A DNA stretch of 64,000 nt from Bacillota bacterium (GTDB lineage: Bacteria > Bacillota > Clostridia > Christensenellales > CAG-138): the NCBI GenBank assembly GCA_023455425.1, contig JAEYCM010000006.1, forward strand, positions 30,184 to 94,183. Direction: 5' to 3'. The notes below the pieces were generated by a model. It did not search any database, was not told the DNA's origin, and saw nothing but the letters and a program-made list of their open reading frames with translations. Both the position numbers and the translations under genes were made by a program. This document shows positions 24,511-34,081 of this stretch, in pieces. Position 1 is the first letter of the stretch; every line of letters starts with the position of its first letter.

Positions 24511-26871
24511 ATGCAGAATAGCGCGATCCATTCGCTGCCTCAGAGCCAGCGAATTCAACATCTGAAAAATGAAATATTTGCCGAACAGCGCTTTGCTTCT
24601 ATCGAGCAGGCAAGGATTGTTACCGAGGTCTACCGGCAAAATGCCACGTTGCCGCGCAACATCCTCCGCGCGCTTGCGCTTAAAGAGGCGCTAAGTAAAA
24701 TTGCCATCCGCATTACGCCTGGCGAACTGATCGTAGGCAACCGTACCACCGGAGTACGCGGGGGCGTGATATTTCCCGAATCCGGCATGAGCTGGGTGGC
24801 GCGTGAAATTGAGACATTACCCGCGCGCCCGCAGGACCCGTTTGAAGTCCGTCCGGAGGATATTGATGAATTCCGCAGCGAGCTTTTCCCTTTCTGGGAA
24901 GGCAAGACGCTGGAGGATGTGCTCGAACAGCGCATCGGCCCGGAAATGAAGGCCATCGGCAAGGTGGCAAAAATCAACCAGACCGACCATGCGCAGGGGC
25001 ATATCTGCCCCGATACGGTCCGTTGGCTTACCTACGGACCCGCGGGCTTAAAGGAGATTGCCGAGGAGCAAAAGCATGCGCATCCTGAAAACGCGGGTTT
25101 TTACGAAGGGATTTGCATGGCGCTTGAGGGCGCAAGCCTGTTCATGCGGCGCTATGCGGCGCTCGCGCGGGAACTTGCTAAAACCGAACCTAGGCACCGC
25201 GGGGATCTTTTGGAAGTGGCGCGCATTTGCGACAAGCTTTCCTCTGAGCCGCCCGAAAGCTTCCATGAAGCCGTGCAGTCGTCCTGGTTCCTGTATGTCA
25301 TCCTGCAAATGGAAAGCAACGCATCCTCTTTTTCTCCCGGCAGAATGGACCAATACCTTTATCCCTATTACTGCCGGGACGTGCAGGCGGGGGCGCTCAG
25401 CGATGAAAAGGCGCTCGAACTGATCGAATGCCTGTTCCTCAAATTCAACCAGATCGTCTATCTCCGAAGCTCAGGCAGCGCGCAGTATTTCGCAGGCTTT
25501 CCCATTGGCTTTAACGTTGCAATCGGTGGTCAGGATAAAAACGGAGACGACGCTACCAACGCGCTTTCCTTCCTGTTCCTGCGCGCGCAGGAGCACCTGC
25601 TGCTTCCCCAGCCCAACCTTTCGGCCAGGGTGCATGCAAACTCGCCTGAATATTTCCTCACCCGCTGTGCAGAGGTCATCGGCAAAGGCAGCGGCATGCC
25701 GCAGCTATTTAACGACGAGGCGGTCATTCCCGCGCTGACGGGGCAGGGCATCTCCGAAGAAGACGCGCGCAATTACGCCATCGTGGGCTGTGTGGAGCTG
25801 ACCACCATGGGCAACTCCCTGGGCTGGAGCGACGCGGCCATGTTCAACCTGGTAAAGGCGCTTGAGCTTGCCCTGAGCGACGGCGTCTGCCTGCTCACCG
25901 GTGCACAGATGGGCGCGCACACCGGCACGCTTGCGGAGTTTGAAACCTATGAGGAAGTGGAACGCGCGTTTGCCGCGCAGATCGATTTCTTCTTTGAAAG
26001 AATGATCCGCTGCTGCGAGGTCGTGGAGCGCGCGCATGCAGAGCTTTTGCCCTCGCCGTTCCTTTCAAGCGTAATCGACGATTGTTTGGAAAAAGGCATG
26101 GACGTCACCGAGGGCGGCGCGCACTACAATCTTTCGGGCATACAGGCCATCCAGTGCGCCAATATCGCGGATAGTCTCGCTGCGCTCAAGCAGCTGGTAT
26201 ACGAAGAAAAAATCGTAGACCGGAAAACGCTTTACGAGGCGCTCAAAAACGACTATCAGGACAACGAACTGCTTAGACTTCGCCTATTAAACAAAGCGCC
26301 CAAGTATGGCAACGACGTCGCCTGGGTGGATGAAATTGCCCACAAATGGGTGCGCGAATTCGTGCAACGGCTTTCCCGCTATACCAATGTACGCGGCGGC
26401 CCTTACCACGCTGGGCTCTACACCGTATCCGCCCATGTGCCCATGGGAAAGAACGTGGGTGCCACGCCGGACGGCCGCAGGGCGAAGGAACCTCTCGCGG
26501 ATGGCGGCATGTCCGCCGTATACGGTCGAGATGGTAAAGGACCCACGGCGGTTTTAAAATCCGTGGCCGCGGTGGACAGCAAGCTTGGAAGCAACGGCAC
26601 GCTGCTGAACCTGAAATTCCTGCCCTCCCTGTTTGAGACTCAGGCGGGCGTTGAAAAATTTGTGGGCCTGATTCGCGCGTTCTGCGCGCTCAAGATCATA
26701 CACGCGCAGTTCAATGTGGTCAGCCGCGAGGATCTCATTGCCGCGCAGAAAAACCCGGAGCTATACCGCAGCCTGACCATACGCGTGGCGGGATATACGG
26801 CATATTTTACGGAACTGGCGCCCGATCTTCAGCAGGAAATCATCAACCGCACCGCTCATGCAGACATATGA
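24511..26871 (+). CDS. Glycyl radical enzyme, dehydratase type (glycerol dehydratase-like), substrate unknown
   Basis: 786 residues, close to the length of B12-independent glycerol dehydratase. The thiyl Cys427 and Glu429 are in 'GCVEL', the glycyl radical Gly761 is in 'RVAGYTAYF', and an active-site-type histidine is in 'AQGHICPDTVRWL'. It is a clear paralogue of the enzyme at 20334 but diverges through the substrate cavity. For example, it has 'GNSLGWSDAAMFNL' after the cysteine loop where the first has 'GKWGYRCTGMSFLN'. Its own activase overlaps its stop by four bases. A diol, polyol or cyclitol dehydration is likely. AGAGGAA precedes the ATG. Confidence 0.9.
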   Translation: MQNSAIHSLPQSQRIQHLKNEIFAEQRFASIEQARIVTEVYRQNATLPRNILRALALKEALSKIAIRITPGELIVGNRTTGVRGGVIFPESGMSWVAREIETLPARPQDPFEVRPEDIDEFRSELFPFWEGKTLEDVLEQRIGPEMKAIGKVAKINQTDHAQGHICPDTVRWLTYGPAGLKEIAEEQKHAHPENAGFYEGICMALEGASLFMRRYAALARELAKTEPRHRGDLLEVARICDKLSSEPPESFHEAVQSSWFLYVILQMESNASSFSPGRMDQYLYPYYCRDVQAGALSDEKALELIECLFLKFNQIVYLRSSGSAQYFAGFPIGFNVAIGGQDKNGDDATNALSFLFLRAQEHLLLPQPNLSARVHANSPEYFLTRCAEVIGKGSGMPQLFNDEAVIPALTGQGISEEDARNYAIVGCVELTTMGNSLGWSDAAMFNLVKALELALSDGVCLLTGAQMGAHTGTLAEFETYEEVERAFAAQIDFFFERMIRCCEVVERAHAELLPSPFLSSVIDDCLEKGMDVTEGGAHYNLSGIQAIQCANIADSLAALKQLVYEEKIVDRKTLYEALKNDYQDNELLRLRLLNKAPKYGNDVAWVDEIAHKWVREFVQRLSRYTNVRGGPYHAGLYTVSAHVPMGKNVGATPDGRRAKEPLADGGMSAVYGRDGKGPTAVLKSVAAVDSKLGSNGTLLNLKFLPSLFETQAGVEKFVGLIRAFCALKIIHAQFNVVSREDLIAAQKNPELYRSLTIRVAGYTAYFTELAPDLQQEIINRTAHADI

Positions 26872-27764
26872 ATAGCGCCTACATATTTGATATCAAGCGC
26901 TTCGGAATCAACGACGGCGCGGGTATCCGCACGGTATTCTTCCTCAAGGGCTGCCCGCTAAGCTGCCTATGGTGCCAAAACCCGGAAGGGTTGCTGCCCG
27001 GCATTCATCTGTGGTACGCGCGGCACCGCTGCGTAGGATGCAAAAGCTGCATCGGCGCGTGTCCCACCGGCGCGCTCAGTTTCGGGGAGCGGGGCGTATG
27101 CATCGATGATAAAGCTTGCACTCTCTGCGGTCGCTGCGTAGAGATTTGCCCCACCGGCGCGCTGCGGTTCGACGCCGTGGAGATGACGGTGGAAGAGGCG
27201 CTTGCAGAGATTGAAAAAGACCGCGTATTCTACGATGCTTCGGGCGGCGGCGTAACGCTTTCGGGCGGGGAATGCACCGCATCGCCGAATTTTTCGCTTG
27301 AACTCCTTGCCGCGTGCAAGGCGCGCGGCATCAATACCGCCATTGAAACCTGTTTGCACACCCAACCAAAGACGCTTCGGGCGTTCCTGCCGGTAACGGA
27401 TAAAATCATGGCGGACGTTAAGCTCATAGACCCGGCGGCTCACAAAGCCGCGACAGGAGTCAACAACGCCCTGATCCTTAGGAACCTTACGATGCTTGCC
27501 AAGATGGACTGTGACCTGCTGCTGCGCGTGCCTCTGATACCGGGGTTTACGGCAACGGAGGAAAATATACGGGCCATCGGCATTCTCATCGCGTCGCTGC
27601 CGCGCAGCATCCCTGTAGAATTGCTTAATTACAATCCGATGTGCCGGGAAAAGTACGAGGCGCTTCATAAAATCTACCCCGTCGGGGAAACGCGTCCGCT
27701 CGAAGCGGGGCAGCTTCTTGCATTTAAAGATATTTTGGCCAGCTATGGCCTGAAAGTTTTATAG
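26868..27764 (+). CDS. Glycyl-radical-enzyme activase with ferredoxin domain
   Basis: 298 residues. The radical SAM cluster is Cys29-x3-Cys33-x2-Cys36. An inserted two-cluster ferredoxin domain has Cys55, 58, 61, 65 and Cys84, 87, 90, 94 ('CVGCKSCIGACP', 'CTLCGRCVEICP'). 'GGGVTLSGGE' follows. This is the usual architecture for activases of dehydratase-type glycyl radical enzymes. The ATG overlaps the stop of the enzyme at 24511 (ATGA), so translation is coupled and the pairing is clear. Confidence 0.95.
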   Translation: MNSAYIFDIKRFGINDGAGIRTVFFLKGCPLSCLWCQNPEGLLPGIHLWYARHRCVGCKSCIGACPTGALSFGERGVCIDDKACTLCGRCVEICPTGALRFDAVEMTVEEALAEIEKDRVFYDASGGGVTLSGGECTASPNFSLELLAACKARGINTAIETCLHTQPKTLRAFLPVTDKIMADVKLIDPAAHKAATGVNNALILRNLTMLAKMDCDLLLRVPLIPGFTATEENIRAIGILIASLPRSIPVELLNYNPMCREKYEALHKIYPVGETRPLEAGQLLAFKDILASYGLKVL

Positions 27765-27779
27765 AACATACGGAGCAAA

Positions 27780-29540
27780 ATGATGATCAATGTCTTTCTT
27801 GAAAAAGCCCGGCAGGGAGAAAGCGTATATCTCCATGAAGTGCGAGCCGCTTTTGCAGGCTGCGGTCACGCGATTGAATGCGTTGTAGAACTGACGACAG
27901 GCGGGCAGAAACGGTACCGGGTTGCGCTTCCCGCCGCGCATGACTTACAGGAACTTTCATTCGTAAAAGAGTACTTGTATGCGACTATCTATAACCTGAT
28001 TTCGGTACTGGGCGGTACCTGCATGGCCCTGTATGTGCAGCCCGGGGACGGATACGCGGCATCCCTGTGCGCCGCGCTTGACGAAGTATTTCAGACCGAC
28101 AAGGCGCGCGGCGTGCGTACCGGCTACGGCAAATGCCTCAATGTAACCGACCGCATGAATGCCGCGATGGGGAAGGCTCCCTTCTATTTTGTGATCAAGC
28201 AGGAGGACTGCCCGGCGAGAACCTACCCGGAAGCACCTGTGCCCGGCGCACTGAGCCAGTTTGAGCAGGCCGTGCGCAGCGCAGAAAGCGCTTTGATTTG
28301 CGGCATGGATATTGGCGGTACGGATATCAAGATCGTCGGCGTAAAAGATGGGCGTATCGCGGCCTTTCGGGAATACGACTGGAACCCGTCCGTTATGAAG
28401 GATGTAAATTCCTTGATCCAACCCATTTTGCTGCTCGTCCGCGCCACGCGTGCTGCGCTTTCGCTGCCCGATACCGTACGCGCGAACGAGTTGCGCGGCA
28501 TCATGCTGGATAAAAACATTTCTGATAAAAGTATGCGTGCCGCGATGGAAGCGGCGGAGGCCGAGTTTGGAACACCTGTCTTATTGGACGGCATCGGCGT
28601 CTGTTTCCCGGATGTGGTGGTAGACGATAAAATCGTCGGCGGCGAAACGCTCAAAACCCGCGGGATACGCGAGCATTCCCCGGACTATGAGGCGGAATTC
28701 TCCAGGCTGACCGCCTTAAAGCAACTGCTTCAGGCACATTGCAGGCAGGGCGGAGCGGCACATCTTTCCAACGACGGCTCGCTTGCCGCATATACCGCCG
28801 CGGTGGAGCTTGCACATTCTGAGCGCGCAGATGAGGTTTCCGAAGGCGTATTCGCCCATACGCTGGGCACGGAGCTGGGCACGGGATGGATCGATGAGAC
28901 CGGCGAGATCCCGCAGATTCCGCTTGAGGCGTACAACTGTATCATTGATTTGGGCAACTACCCCGCAAGGGCATACGAGCCTCTGGATGTGCGGAGTATC
29001 AACAACTTTAACACCTCGCTTCCGGGAACGCTGCAAAAATACGCGAGCCAGAGCGGCGCGTACAGGCTGGCCCTGCAATATTTCCAAGGTGCGGCGCCTG
29101 CGCGATACCGGGAACTGTTTGACCAAGGATATTTGGAAGAACGAAACGGCGGCGTCTACGTGACTGCCTCCCCAAGGGACATGCGCAAACCGCTGCTTGA
29201 GCATATCATGACGCTTGCGAGTGGGGGAGAGCCCGCCGCGGAGAAAGTGTTCCGCCAGATTGGCGAATACCTGGCAGCCACCTATCTGGAAACGGAGCAT
29301 ATCCTTGCCCCGCGGGCCAAGACCCGCGTGCTGTTTGGCCGCTTTGTCAAAAAACAGCGCTGCTTCGAGCTGATGCAGGAGGGCGCGGCCGCTGTTGCAC
29401 CGATCCGCTTTGTGGCCGCGGACGACGATATTGCCTACACCCCGTTGATGCGCAACCTGAAGGCGGATGCCATCTACACCGTAGCGCAGTTCGGCCAGGC
29501 TGTGGGCGCAGCGTATTATGCCGCATCCTTACTGAAATAG
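27780..29540 (+). CDS. Large ROK-like ASKHA protein with an uncharacterised N-terminal region
   Basis: 586 residues, nearly twice a normal ROK kinase. Residues 1-170 show no motif I recognise. The ASKHA fold begins at about residue 172 with the phosphate-1 loop 'CGMDIGGTDIKIVG' (Asp177, Gly179, Gly180). A second glycine-rich loop 'TLGTELGTGWID' follows near residue 363 and a C-terminal helix 'VAQFGQAVGAAYYA' closes it. The ROK zinc motif is absent. It may phosphorylate the product of the dehydratase or act as a regulatory ATPase. It lies 15 bases after the activase and before the AroE-like gene. The start is ATG at 27780, or the adjacent ATG at 27783. Confidence 0.7.
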   Translation: MMINVFLEKARQGESVYLHEVRAAFAGCGHAIECVVELTTGGQKRYRVALPAAHDLQELSFVKEYLYATIYNLISVLGGTCMALYVQPGDGYAASLCAALDEVFQTDKARGVRTGYGKCLNVTDRMNAAMGKAPFYFVIKQEDCPARTYPEAPVPGALSQFEQAVRSAESALICGMDIGGTDIKIVGVKDGRIAAFREYDWNPSVMKDVNSLIQPILLLVRATRAALSLPDTVRANELRGIMLDKNISDKSMRAAMEAAEAEFGTPVLLDGIGVCFPDVVVDDKIVGGETLKTRGIREHSPDYEAEFSRLTALKQLLQAHCRQGGAAHLSNDGSLAAYTAAVELAHSERADEVSEGVFAHTLGTELGTGWIDETGEIPQIPLEAYNCIIDLGNYPARAYEPLDVRSINNFNTSLPGTLQKYASQSGAYRLALQYFQGAAPARYRELFDQGYLEERNGGVYVTASPRDMRKPLLEHIMTLASGGEPAAEKVFRQIGEYLAATYLETEHILAPRAKTRVLFGRFVKKQRCFELMQEGAAAVAPIRFVAADDDIAYTPLMRNLKADAIYTVAQFGQAVGAAYYAASLLK

Positions 29541-29591
29541 CTTAATCAGATGAAATAGCCTCAATCAAGAAGGACGAAAGGGGAACAGACC

Positions 29592-30452
29592 ATGAAAGAA
29601 CAGAATTATTTGGACAATCTGGTGGGCGTGTTCGGTCATCCGGTAGCGGAAAACCCAGGCGTGGTCATACAGGAAGCGGCATTTAAGGAGATGGGGCTTG
29701 ACCTCTGGCGCTTCCTCACCATCGATGTGGAAGGAGATAAGCTGGAGGACGCCATCAAAGGCCTCAAGGCCTTCAAGATGCGCGGCGTAAACTGCACCAT
29801 TCCACACAAGATCAGCGTCATTAAGTATCTTGATGAACTGTCGGAAAGCGCGTCGCTGATTGGCGCGGTCAACACCATTGTCAACAACGGCGGGAAGCTG
29901 TTCGGCGAAAATACCGACGGGAAGGGATTCATGGAATCCCTCCGGGAAAACGGCGTCGATCCCCGGGGCAAGAACGTGGTCATCCTGGGCGCAGGGGGTG
30001 CTGCACGGGCCATCAGCGTGGAATTAAGCCTGGCGGGCGCAGGAAGCATCACCATCGTCAACCGGCCGGAGGATGAAAGGCTGGGCCTTAGCCTGATGGA
30101 GTTGCTCGCGCGCATCTGCGGCCAATCCGCATTTGTAAACTGGGACCATACCTACAGCGTGCCGGAAGATACCGATATCCTCGTCAACGCCACACCGATC
30201 GGGCTCTACCCCGATGTGGACGCTGTTCCCAATATTGATCTTGAAAGCATACTCCCCTCCATGTTTGTGCAGGATGTCATTCCCAACCCGGCGGTAACGC
30301 CTTTCCTGCGCGCGGCGCAAAAGCGCGGCGCCCGGACCAACACCGGTATGGGGATGCTGATCAACCAGGCGGCCATCAATATCGAGATGTGGACAGGAAA
30401 GGTGCCCAACAAAGAAGTGATGTATCGGGCGCTTGAAAAAGCGCTTAATTAA
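29592..30452 (+). CDS. Shikimate-dehydrogenase-fold oxidoreductase lacking the SxS substrate motif
   Basis: 286 residues of AroE family length. The catalytic pair is kept: Lys73 in 'CTIPHK' and Asp109 in 'GENTDG', together with Asn94 in 'GAVNT'. The Rossmann loop is 'LGAGGAARA' (residues 132-140). At the N-terminus the two serines that hold the shikimate carboxylate are replaced: the family's 'HSxSP' reads 'ENPGV' (residues 20-24). A true shikimate dehydrogenase role is therefore doubtful, and no other aromatic pathway gene is nearby. A polyhydroxy cyclic or keto substrate related to the locus is inferred. AAAGGGGAA precedes the ATG. Confidence 0.82.
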   Translation: MKEQNYLDNLVGVFGHPVAENPGVVIQEAAFKEMGLDLWRFLTIDVEGDKLEDAIKGLKAFKMRGVNCTIPHKISVIKYLDELSESASLIGAVNTIVNNGGKLFGENTDGKGFMESLRENGVDPRGKNVVILGAGGAARAISVELSLAGAGSITIVNRPEDERLGLSLMELLARICGQSAFVNWDHTYSVPEDTDILVNATPIGLYPDVDAVPNIDLESILPSMFVQDVIPNPAVTPFLRAAQKRGARTNTGMGMLINQAAINIEMWTGKVPNKEVMYRALEKALN

Positions 30453-30462
30453 CGGTTTTTCA

Positions 30463-30483
30463 ATTTGCGGGAAACCCGCAAAT
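30463..30483 (+). promoter_or_regulatory. Intercistronic hairpin before the binding-protein gene
   Basis: A perfect 9-bp stem, ATTTGCGGG with CCCGCAAAT, and an AAA loop, without a T-run. It ends 20 bases before the start of the binding-protein gene and may serve as a 5' stabiliser or processing point. Confidence 0.5.
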
Positions 30484-30502
30484 ATAAAAGGAGGATAAAG
30501 AA

Positions 30503-31516
30503 ATGAAGAAAGTCTTAGCACTGGTTCTGTTCTTCGCCATTGCGCTGAGCGCGTTCGGCTGCGCTGCCACGGTACCCGCACCCGCGGCCTCGGAAGCAAC
30601 CAAGGCGCCCGCGGCTGAAGCGCCCGCGGCCCCGGAAGCACCGGCAGAAGCAGGCGTACAGAAGGCGGCATTTATCACGCAGGCGCTCTCCAATGAATCC
30701 CAGGCCTATGCGTGGAAGCAATTCCAGCAGTACTGCGGCGAGTATGGCTTTGAAATGACCGTGTTCGAAGGCCAGAACGACGTGCAGAACGAGGCCAAGG
30801 CCGTGAGCACCTGCATCGCGCAGGGTTACAAGGCCATATTTATCAACCCGAGCGATATCAACGCGATCGTTCCCAGTTTGATGGAAGCCAAAGAGGCCGG
30901 TCTGATCGTGGGCATGTTCTCTTCCGACATCGCCGAGGAATACTGGGACTACCGCGACTTCTTCTGCGGCGTTGACGACACCATGGCCGGCGAGACCGGT
31001 GGCCAGGCGTTCAAGGATGCGTTCCCCGATGGCGCAACCATCGTGGAAGTGGGCGGCCAGGCCGGCCATGACGCGCAGATCAAGCGCCATGACGGCTTCG
31101 CGAAGGCCATCGAAGGATCCAACATCACCATGCTGGATTCTCAGAACTGCTCCGGTTGGGTCACCGCTGACGCGATGGCGATCACCGAGGACTTTATCGT
31201 GAAGTACGGCGATCAAATTCAGGGCGTGTTCTGCCATTGGGATAACGGCGCCACCGGCGTGATCGAGGCGCTCAAGAACGCCAACATGACCGACGTATTC
31301 GTCGTGGGCGTAGACGGCTGCCGCGCCGGGTTCGACCAGGTGAAAGCGGGCACGCAGGCGGTGTCCATCGGCCAGAGCTTTACCAACATGGCCATCCAGT
31401 CCCTCAAGAACGCACGCGCCGCCATCGACGGTCAATCCTTCGAAAAGATCAACTTTATCCCCCTTGACGTCGTAACTCCCGAGACGGTCGACACCCTCCC
31501 GTATCCCGAGTGGTAA
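30503..31516 (+). CDS. Ribose-type sugar ABC substrate-binding lipoprotein
   Basis: 337 residues. The signal peptide ends in 'LSAFGC' (Cys20), followed by an Ala/Pro/Glu tether and a type I periplasmic binding fold: 'FINPSDINAIVPSLMEAKEAG' region near residue 115 and 'GVDGCRAGFDQVKAG' near residue 270. It belongs to the RbsB/sugar-binding cluster and delivers a sugar or cyclitol to the permeases at 33106 and 34082. AAGGAGG precedes the ATG. The ligand cannot be assigned from sequence. It follows the AroE-like gene by 50 bases. Confidence 0.88.
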   Translation: MKKVLALVLFFAIALSAFGCAATVPAPAASEATKAPAAEAPAAPEAPAEAGVQKAAFITQALSNESQAYAWKQFQQYCGEYGFEMTVFEGQNDVQNEAKAVSTCIAQGYKAIFINPSDINAIVPSLMEAKEAGLIVGMFSSDIAEEYWDYRDFFCGVDDTMAGETGGQAFKDAFPDGATIVEVGGQAGHDAQIKRHDGFAKAIEGSNITMLDSQNCSGWVTADAMAITEDFIVKYGDQIQGVFCHWDNGATGVIEALKNANMTDVFVVGVDGCRAGFDQVKAGTQAVSIGQSFTNMAIQSLKNARAAIDGQSFEKINFIPLDVVTPETVDTLPYPEW

Positions 31517-31534
31517 ACCCGGATCATCCATTCT

Positions 31535-31566
31535 GGGCTCGCTCCGGCTGTGGTCGGAGCGGGCCC
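31535..31566 (+). promoter_or_regulatory. Strong intercistronic hairpin after the binding-protein gene
   Basis: A 12-bp GC-rich stem (31535-31546 with 31555-31566, one mismatch) and an eight-base loop. No T-run follows, so it is better read as an mRNA stabiliser or partial attenuator than as a full terminator. Confidence 0.6.
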
Positions 31567-31609
31567 AAAGCCGTTATTCACAGCCAGTAATGAAGAGAGA
31601 GGAATTCGC

Positions 31610-33091
31610 GTGGAAAAAATGGATCACGATATCATTTTATCCATCAAAGACGTGTGCAAGACATTTCCCGGCGTCAAGGCCTTGGACAAAGTATCCATTG
31701 AAATTCGCCGGGGATGCGTGCATGGTATCGTAGGCGAAAACGGCGCCGGGAAATCGACGCTGATGAAAATTCTTTCGGGCGTACACACGAAAGATTCCGG
31801 TACGATCGTATTTGACGGCAAACAAATCGAACATACGACGCCTATCGAATCGCTCAACAGAGGTTTGAGCATCATCTATCAGGAATTCAACCTGGTCAAC
31901 ACCATGAGCGTTGGTGAGAACATATTTCTTGGCCGGTTTGCACAAATGAACGGCATGCGCGGTACGCATGCTAAAGCAAGAGGACTCTTGGACAGCATCG
32001 GCAGCACGCTTGATACGCGCACCCTGGTGGGGGACCTGAGCGCCGCGGAAAAGCAGATGGTGGAAATCACCAAGGCGCTCTCGTATCATTCCAAGCTTAT
32101 CATTATGGATGAACCCAGCAGCAGCCTGACGCATGACGAACTCAGGCGCCTGTTTCAGATTATTGCCGATTTGCGCAAACAGGGTGTTTCCATCATTTAT
32201 ATCAGCCACAAGCTGGATGAAATATTCGAGCTGTGCGATATCGTCACCATCATGCGCGACGGGCAGGTGATCGATACAAAACCCGTGCGGGAGCTTGCAC
32301 GCGGCGAAATGGTTGCAAAGATGGTCGGCCGCGCGATCGAGAACGAATTTCCCGAACGGCCTCATTGCGTGGGAGAAACGCTGATGGAGGTGCGCTCTTT
32401 AAATACGCATAAGCTCCACGATATTTCCTTTACACTCAAAAAAGGCGAGATATTGGGGCTGGTCGGATTGGTCGGCGCGGGCCGCACTGAAATCGTCCGG
32501 GCCATTTGCGGCGCGGACAAGGTCAAGGGGCATACCGTGCTGATTGAAGGAAAGCCTGTCAAAATCAAGAAACCGGTTCATGCGAAACGCGCGGGGATTG
32601 GGCTGGTGCCGGAAGACCGGAAGCTACAGGGCCTGGTGCTGCCGTTTTCGGTGCAGTCCAACATTTCCATGGCTTGCCTGGAGCGGCTCGCGAAATTTGG
32701 GTTTGTGAACGCGTCCGGCGAAAAAGAAATCGCCGAAAGGCATATCGGCAACCTTTCCATCAAGACGCCGTCCCCGCAAACCAAGACGGTGAGCCTGTCG
32801 GGCGGGAACCAGCAGAAGTGCATCATCGGCCGCTGGCTGGAAATCAATCCCCGCATCCTGATACTCGACGAGCCGACGCGCGGCATCGACGTGGGTACAA
32901 AGTATGAAATCTATTTGCTGATTAAGAAGATTGCGGAGAACGGCGGTTCCGTCATCATGATTTCCTCCGAATTGCCCGAAGTGCTCAATATGAGCAACCG
33001 CGTGCTGACGATTTGCGACGGGCGGATCACGGGTGAATTTGATCCCGAACAGGTTTCGGCACAGACCATTATGGATGCCGCCATAGGCTGA
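31610..33091 (+). CDS. Ribose-type sugar ABC importer ATPase, two nucleotide-binding domains
   Basis: 493 residues from GTG at 31610, chosen because AGAGAGG lies seven bases upstream; an ATG at 31619 is too far from it. Domain one has 'GENGAGKSTLMK', the degenerate signature 'LSAAEKQM' and 'LIIMDEPSSSLT'. Domain two has 'GLVGAGRTE', 'LSGGNQQKC' and 'LILDEPTRGIDVG'. This is the RbsA/MglA layout. It powers the permease pair that follows. It is a clear paralogue of the ATPase at 7243. Confidence 0.93.
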   Translation: MEKMDHDIILSIKDVCKTFPGVKALDKVSIEIRRGCVHGIVGENGAGKSTLMKILSGVHTKDSGTIVFDGKQIEHTTPIESLNRGLSIIYQEFNLVNTMSVGENIFLGRFAQMNGMRGTHAKARGLLDSIGSTLDTRTLVGDLSAAEKQMVEITKALSYHSKLIIMDEPSSSLTHDELRRLFQIIADLRKQGVSIIYISHKLDEIFELCDIVTIMRDGQVIDTKPVRELARGEMVAKMVGRAIENEFPERPHCVGETLMEVRSLNTHKLHDISFTLKKGEILGLVGLVGAGRTEIVRAICGADKVKGHTVLIEGKPVKIKKPVHAKRAGIGLVPEDRKLQGLVLPFSVQSNISMACLERLAKFGFVNASGEKEIAERHIGNLSIKTPSPQTKTVSLSGGNQQKCIIGRWLEINPRILILDEPTRGIDVGTKYEIYLLIKKIAENGGSVIMISSELPEVLNMSNRVLTICDGRITGEFDPEQVSAQTIMDAAIG

Positions 33092-33105
33092 CGGAGGACG
33101 AAAGT

Positions 33106-34068
33106 ATGACAAAGCCATTTCAACTCAAAAAAATCCTGATGGAATATCTGGTGCTTGTCGCCATTGCGCTGCTGGTGCTGGTTACAGTCATCGTGGAGCC
33201 GAACTTTCTTACCGGCCCCAACTTGACCAATATCCTGCGTCAATTTGGCCCATTAAGCCTTGTTTCGCTGGGCATGACGCTGGTGATCATCGGCGGATTT
33301 ATCGATCTTTCGGTGGCCGGGATCATATCGCTGGTGGCGGTGGTTACGGTATCCATGATTGACCGGGTGGGACAGACCAACGCGCTTATAATCGGCATGG
33401 CGCTGGGGGCGGCGCTGGGCTGCCTGAACAGCCTGGTTCTGCTTAGCTGCGGGGCGACCACCCAGGCGAAAGCGTTGTTTATCACGTTCGGCATGAGTTC
33501 GGTATACAGCGCCATTGCGTTGATCTATACCGACGGTTCCACACTGCACATGTCCTGGCTGACATCGCCGCAAACCATATTCTCAGCCATAGGTTCGGGC
33601 ACGCTGGGGATATTGTCCATATCGTTCCTTGTATTTCTGGTATGCTTGGCGGTGCTCCACATCTTCCAGACCAAGACCTATTTGGGGAGGTCCATCGGCT
33701 ATACCGGCGGCAACATGGTGGCGGCGGAGTTGGGCGGTATTCCCGTCAAGCGCAGCATCGTGCTCATCTACACAATCTCAGGGCTGATGGCGGCCATCGG
33801 CTCGGTGGTGCTGTTCTCACGGGTCACCACGGCAGCGCCCATCATCGGCAAAGGGTATGAAACAAACGCGATCCTCTCCGTGGTTGTGGGCGGTACCTCG
33901 CTCAAGGGCGGTAAGGGCAGCGTACTGCGCACCACATTGGGCGTTATGCTCGTAACGCTGCTGTCCAACTGCATGAACCTGTTGGGCGTATCGCCCTATA
34001 TGCAGGTTGTGCTTAAGGGCGCGATACTGGTGGCAGCCATTTGGCTGGATAACCGCAAGGAACTGTAG
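33106..34068 (+). CDS. Ribose-type sugar ABC importer permease 1
   Basis: 320 residues with eight to ten hydrophobic segments, BPD_transp_2 family. Conserved features are 'IIGGFIDLSVAGIISL' near residue 65, 'SIGYTGGNMVAAELGGIPV' near residue 200 and 'ILSVVVGGTSLKGGKGS' near residue 255. ACGGAGG precedes the ATG 15 bases after the ATPase. It is paired with a second, different permease. Confidence 0.92.
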   Translation: MTKPFQLKKILMEYLVLVAIALLVLVTVIVEPNFLTGPNLTNILRQFGPLSLVSLGMTLVIIGGFIDLSVAGIISLVAVVTVSMIDRVGQTNALIIGMALGAALGCLNSLVLLSCGATTQAKALFITFGMSSVYSAIALIYTDGSTLHMSWLTSPQTIFSAIGSGTLGILSISFLVFLVCLAVLHIFQTKTYLGRSIGYTGGNMVAAELGGIPVKRSIVLIYTISGLMAAIGSVVLFSRVTTAAPIIGKGYETNAILSVVVGGTSLKGGKGSVLRTTLGVMLVTLLSNCMNLLGVSPYMQVVLKGAILVAAIWLDNRKEL

Positions 34069-34081
34069 AGAGGTGAACGGT

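Noticed and set aside
29592..30452. Calling this gene aroE (shikimate dehydrogenase)
   Set aside because: Family membership is clear, but the substrate serines are missing and the context is not aromatic biosynthesis, so the symbol was withheld.
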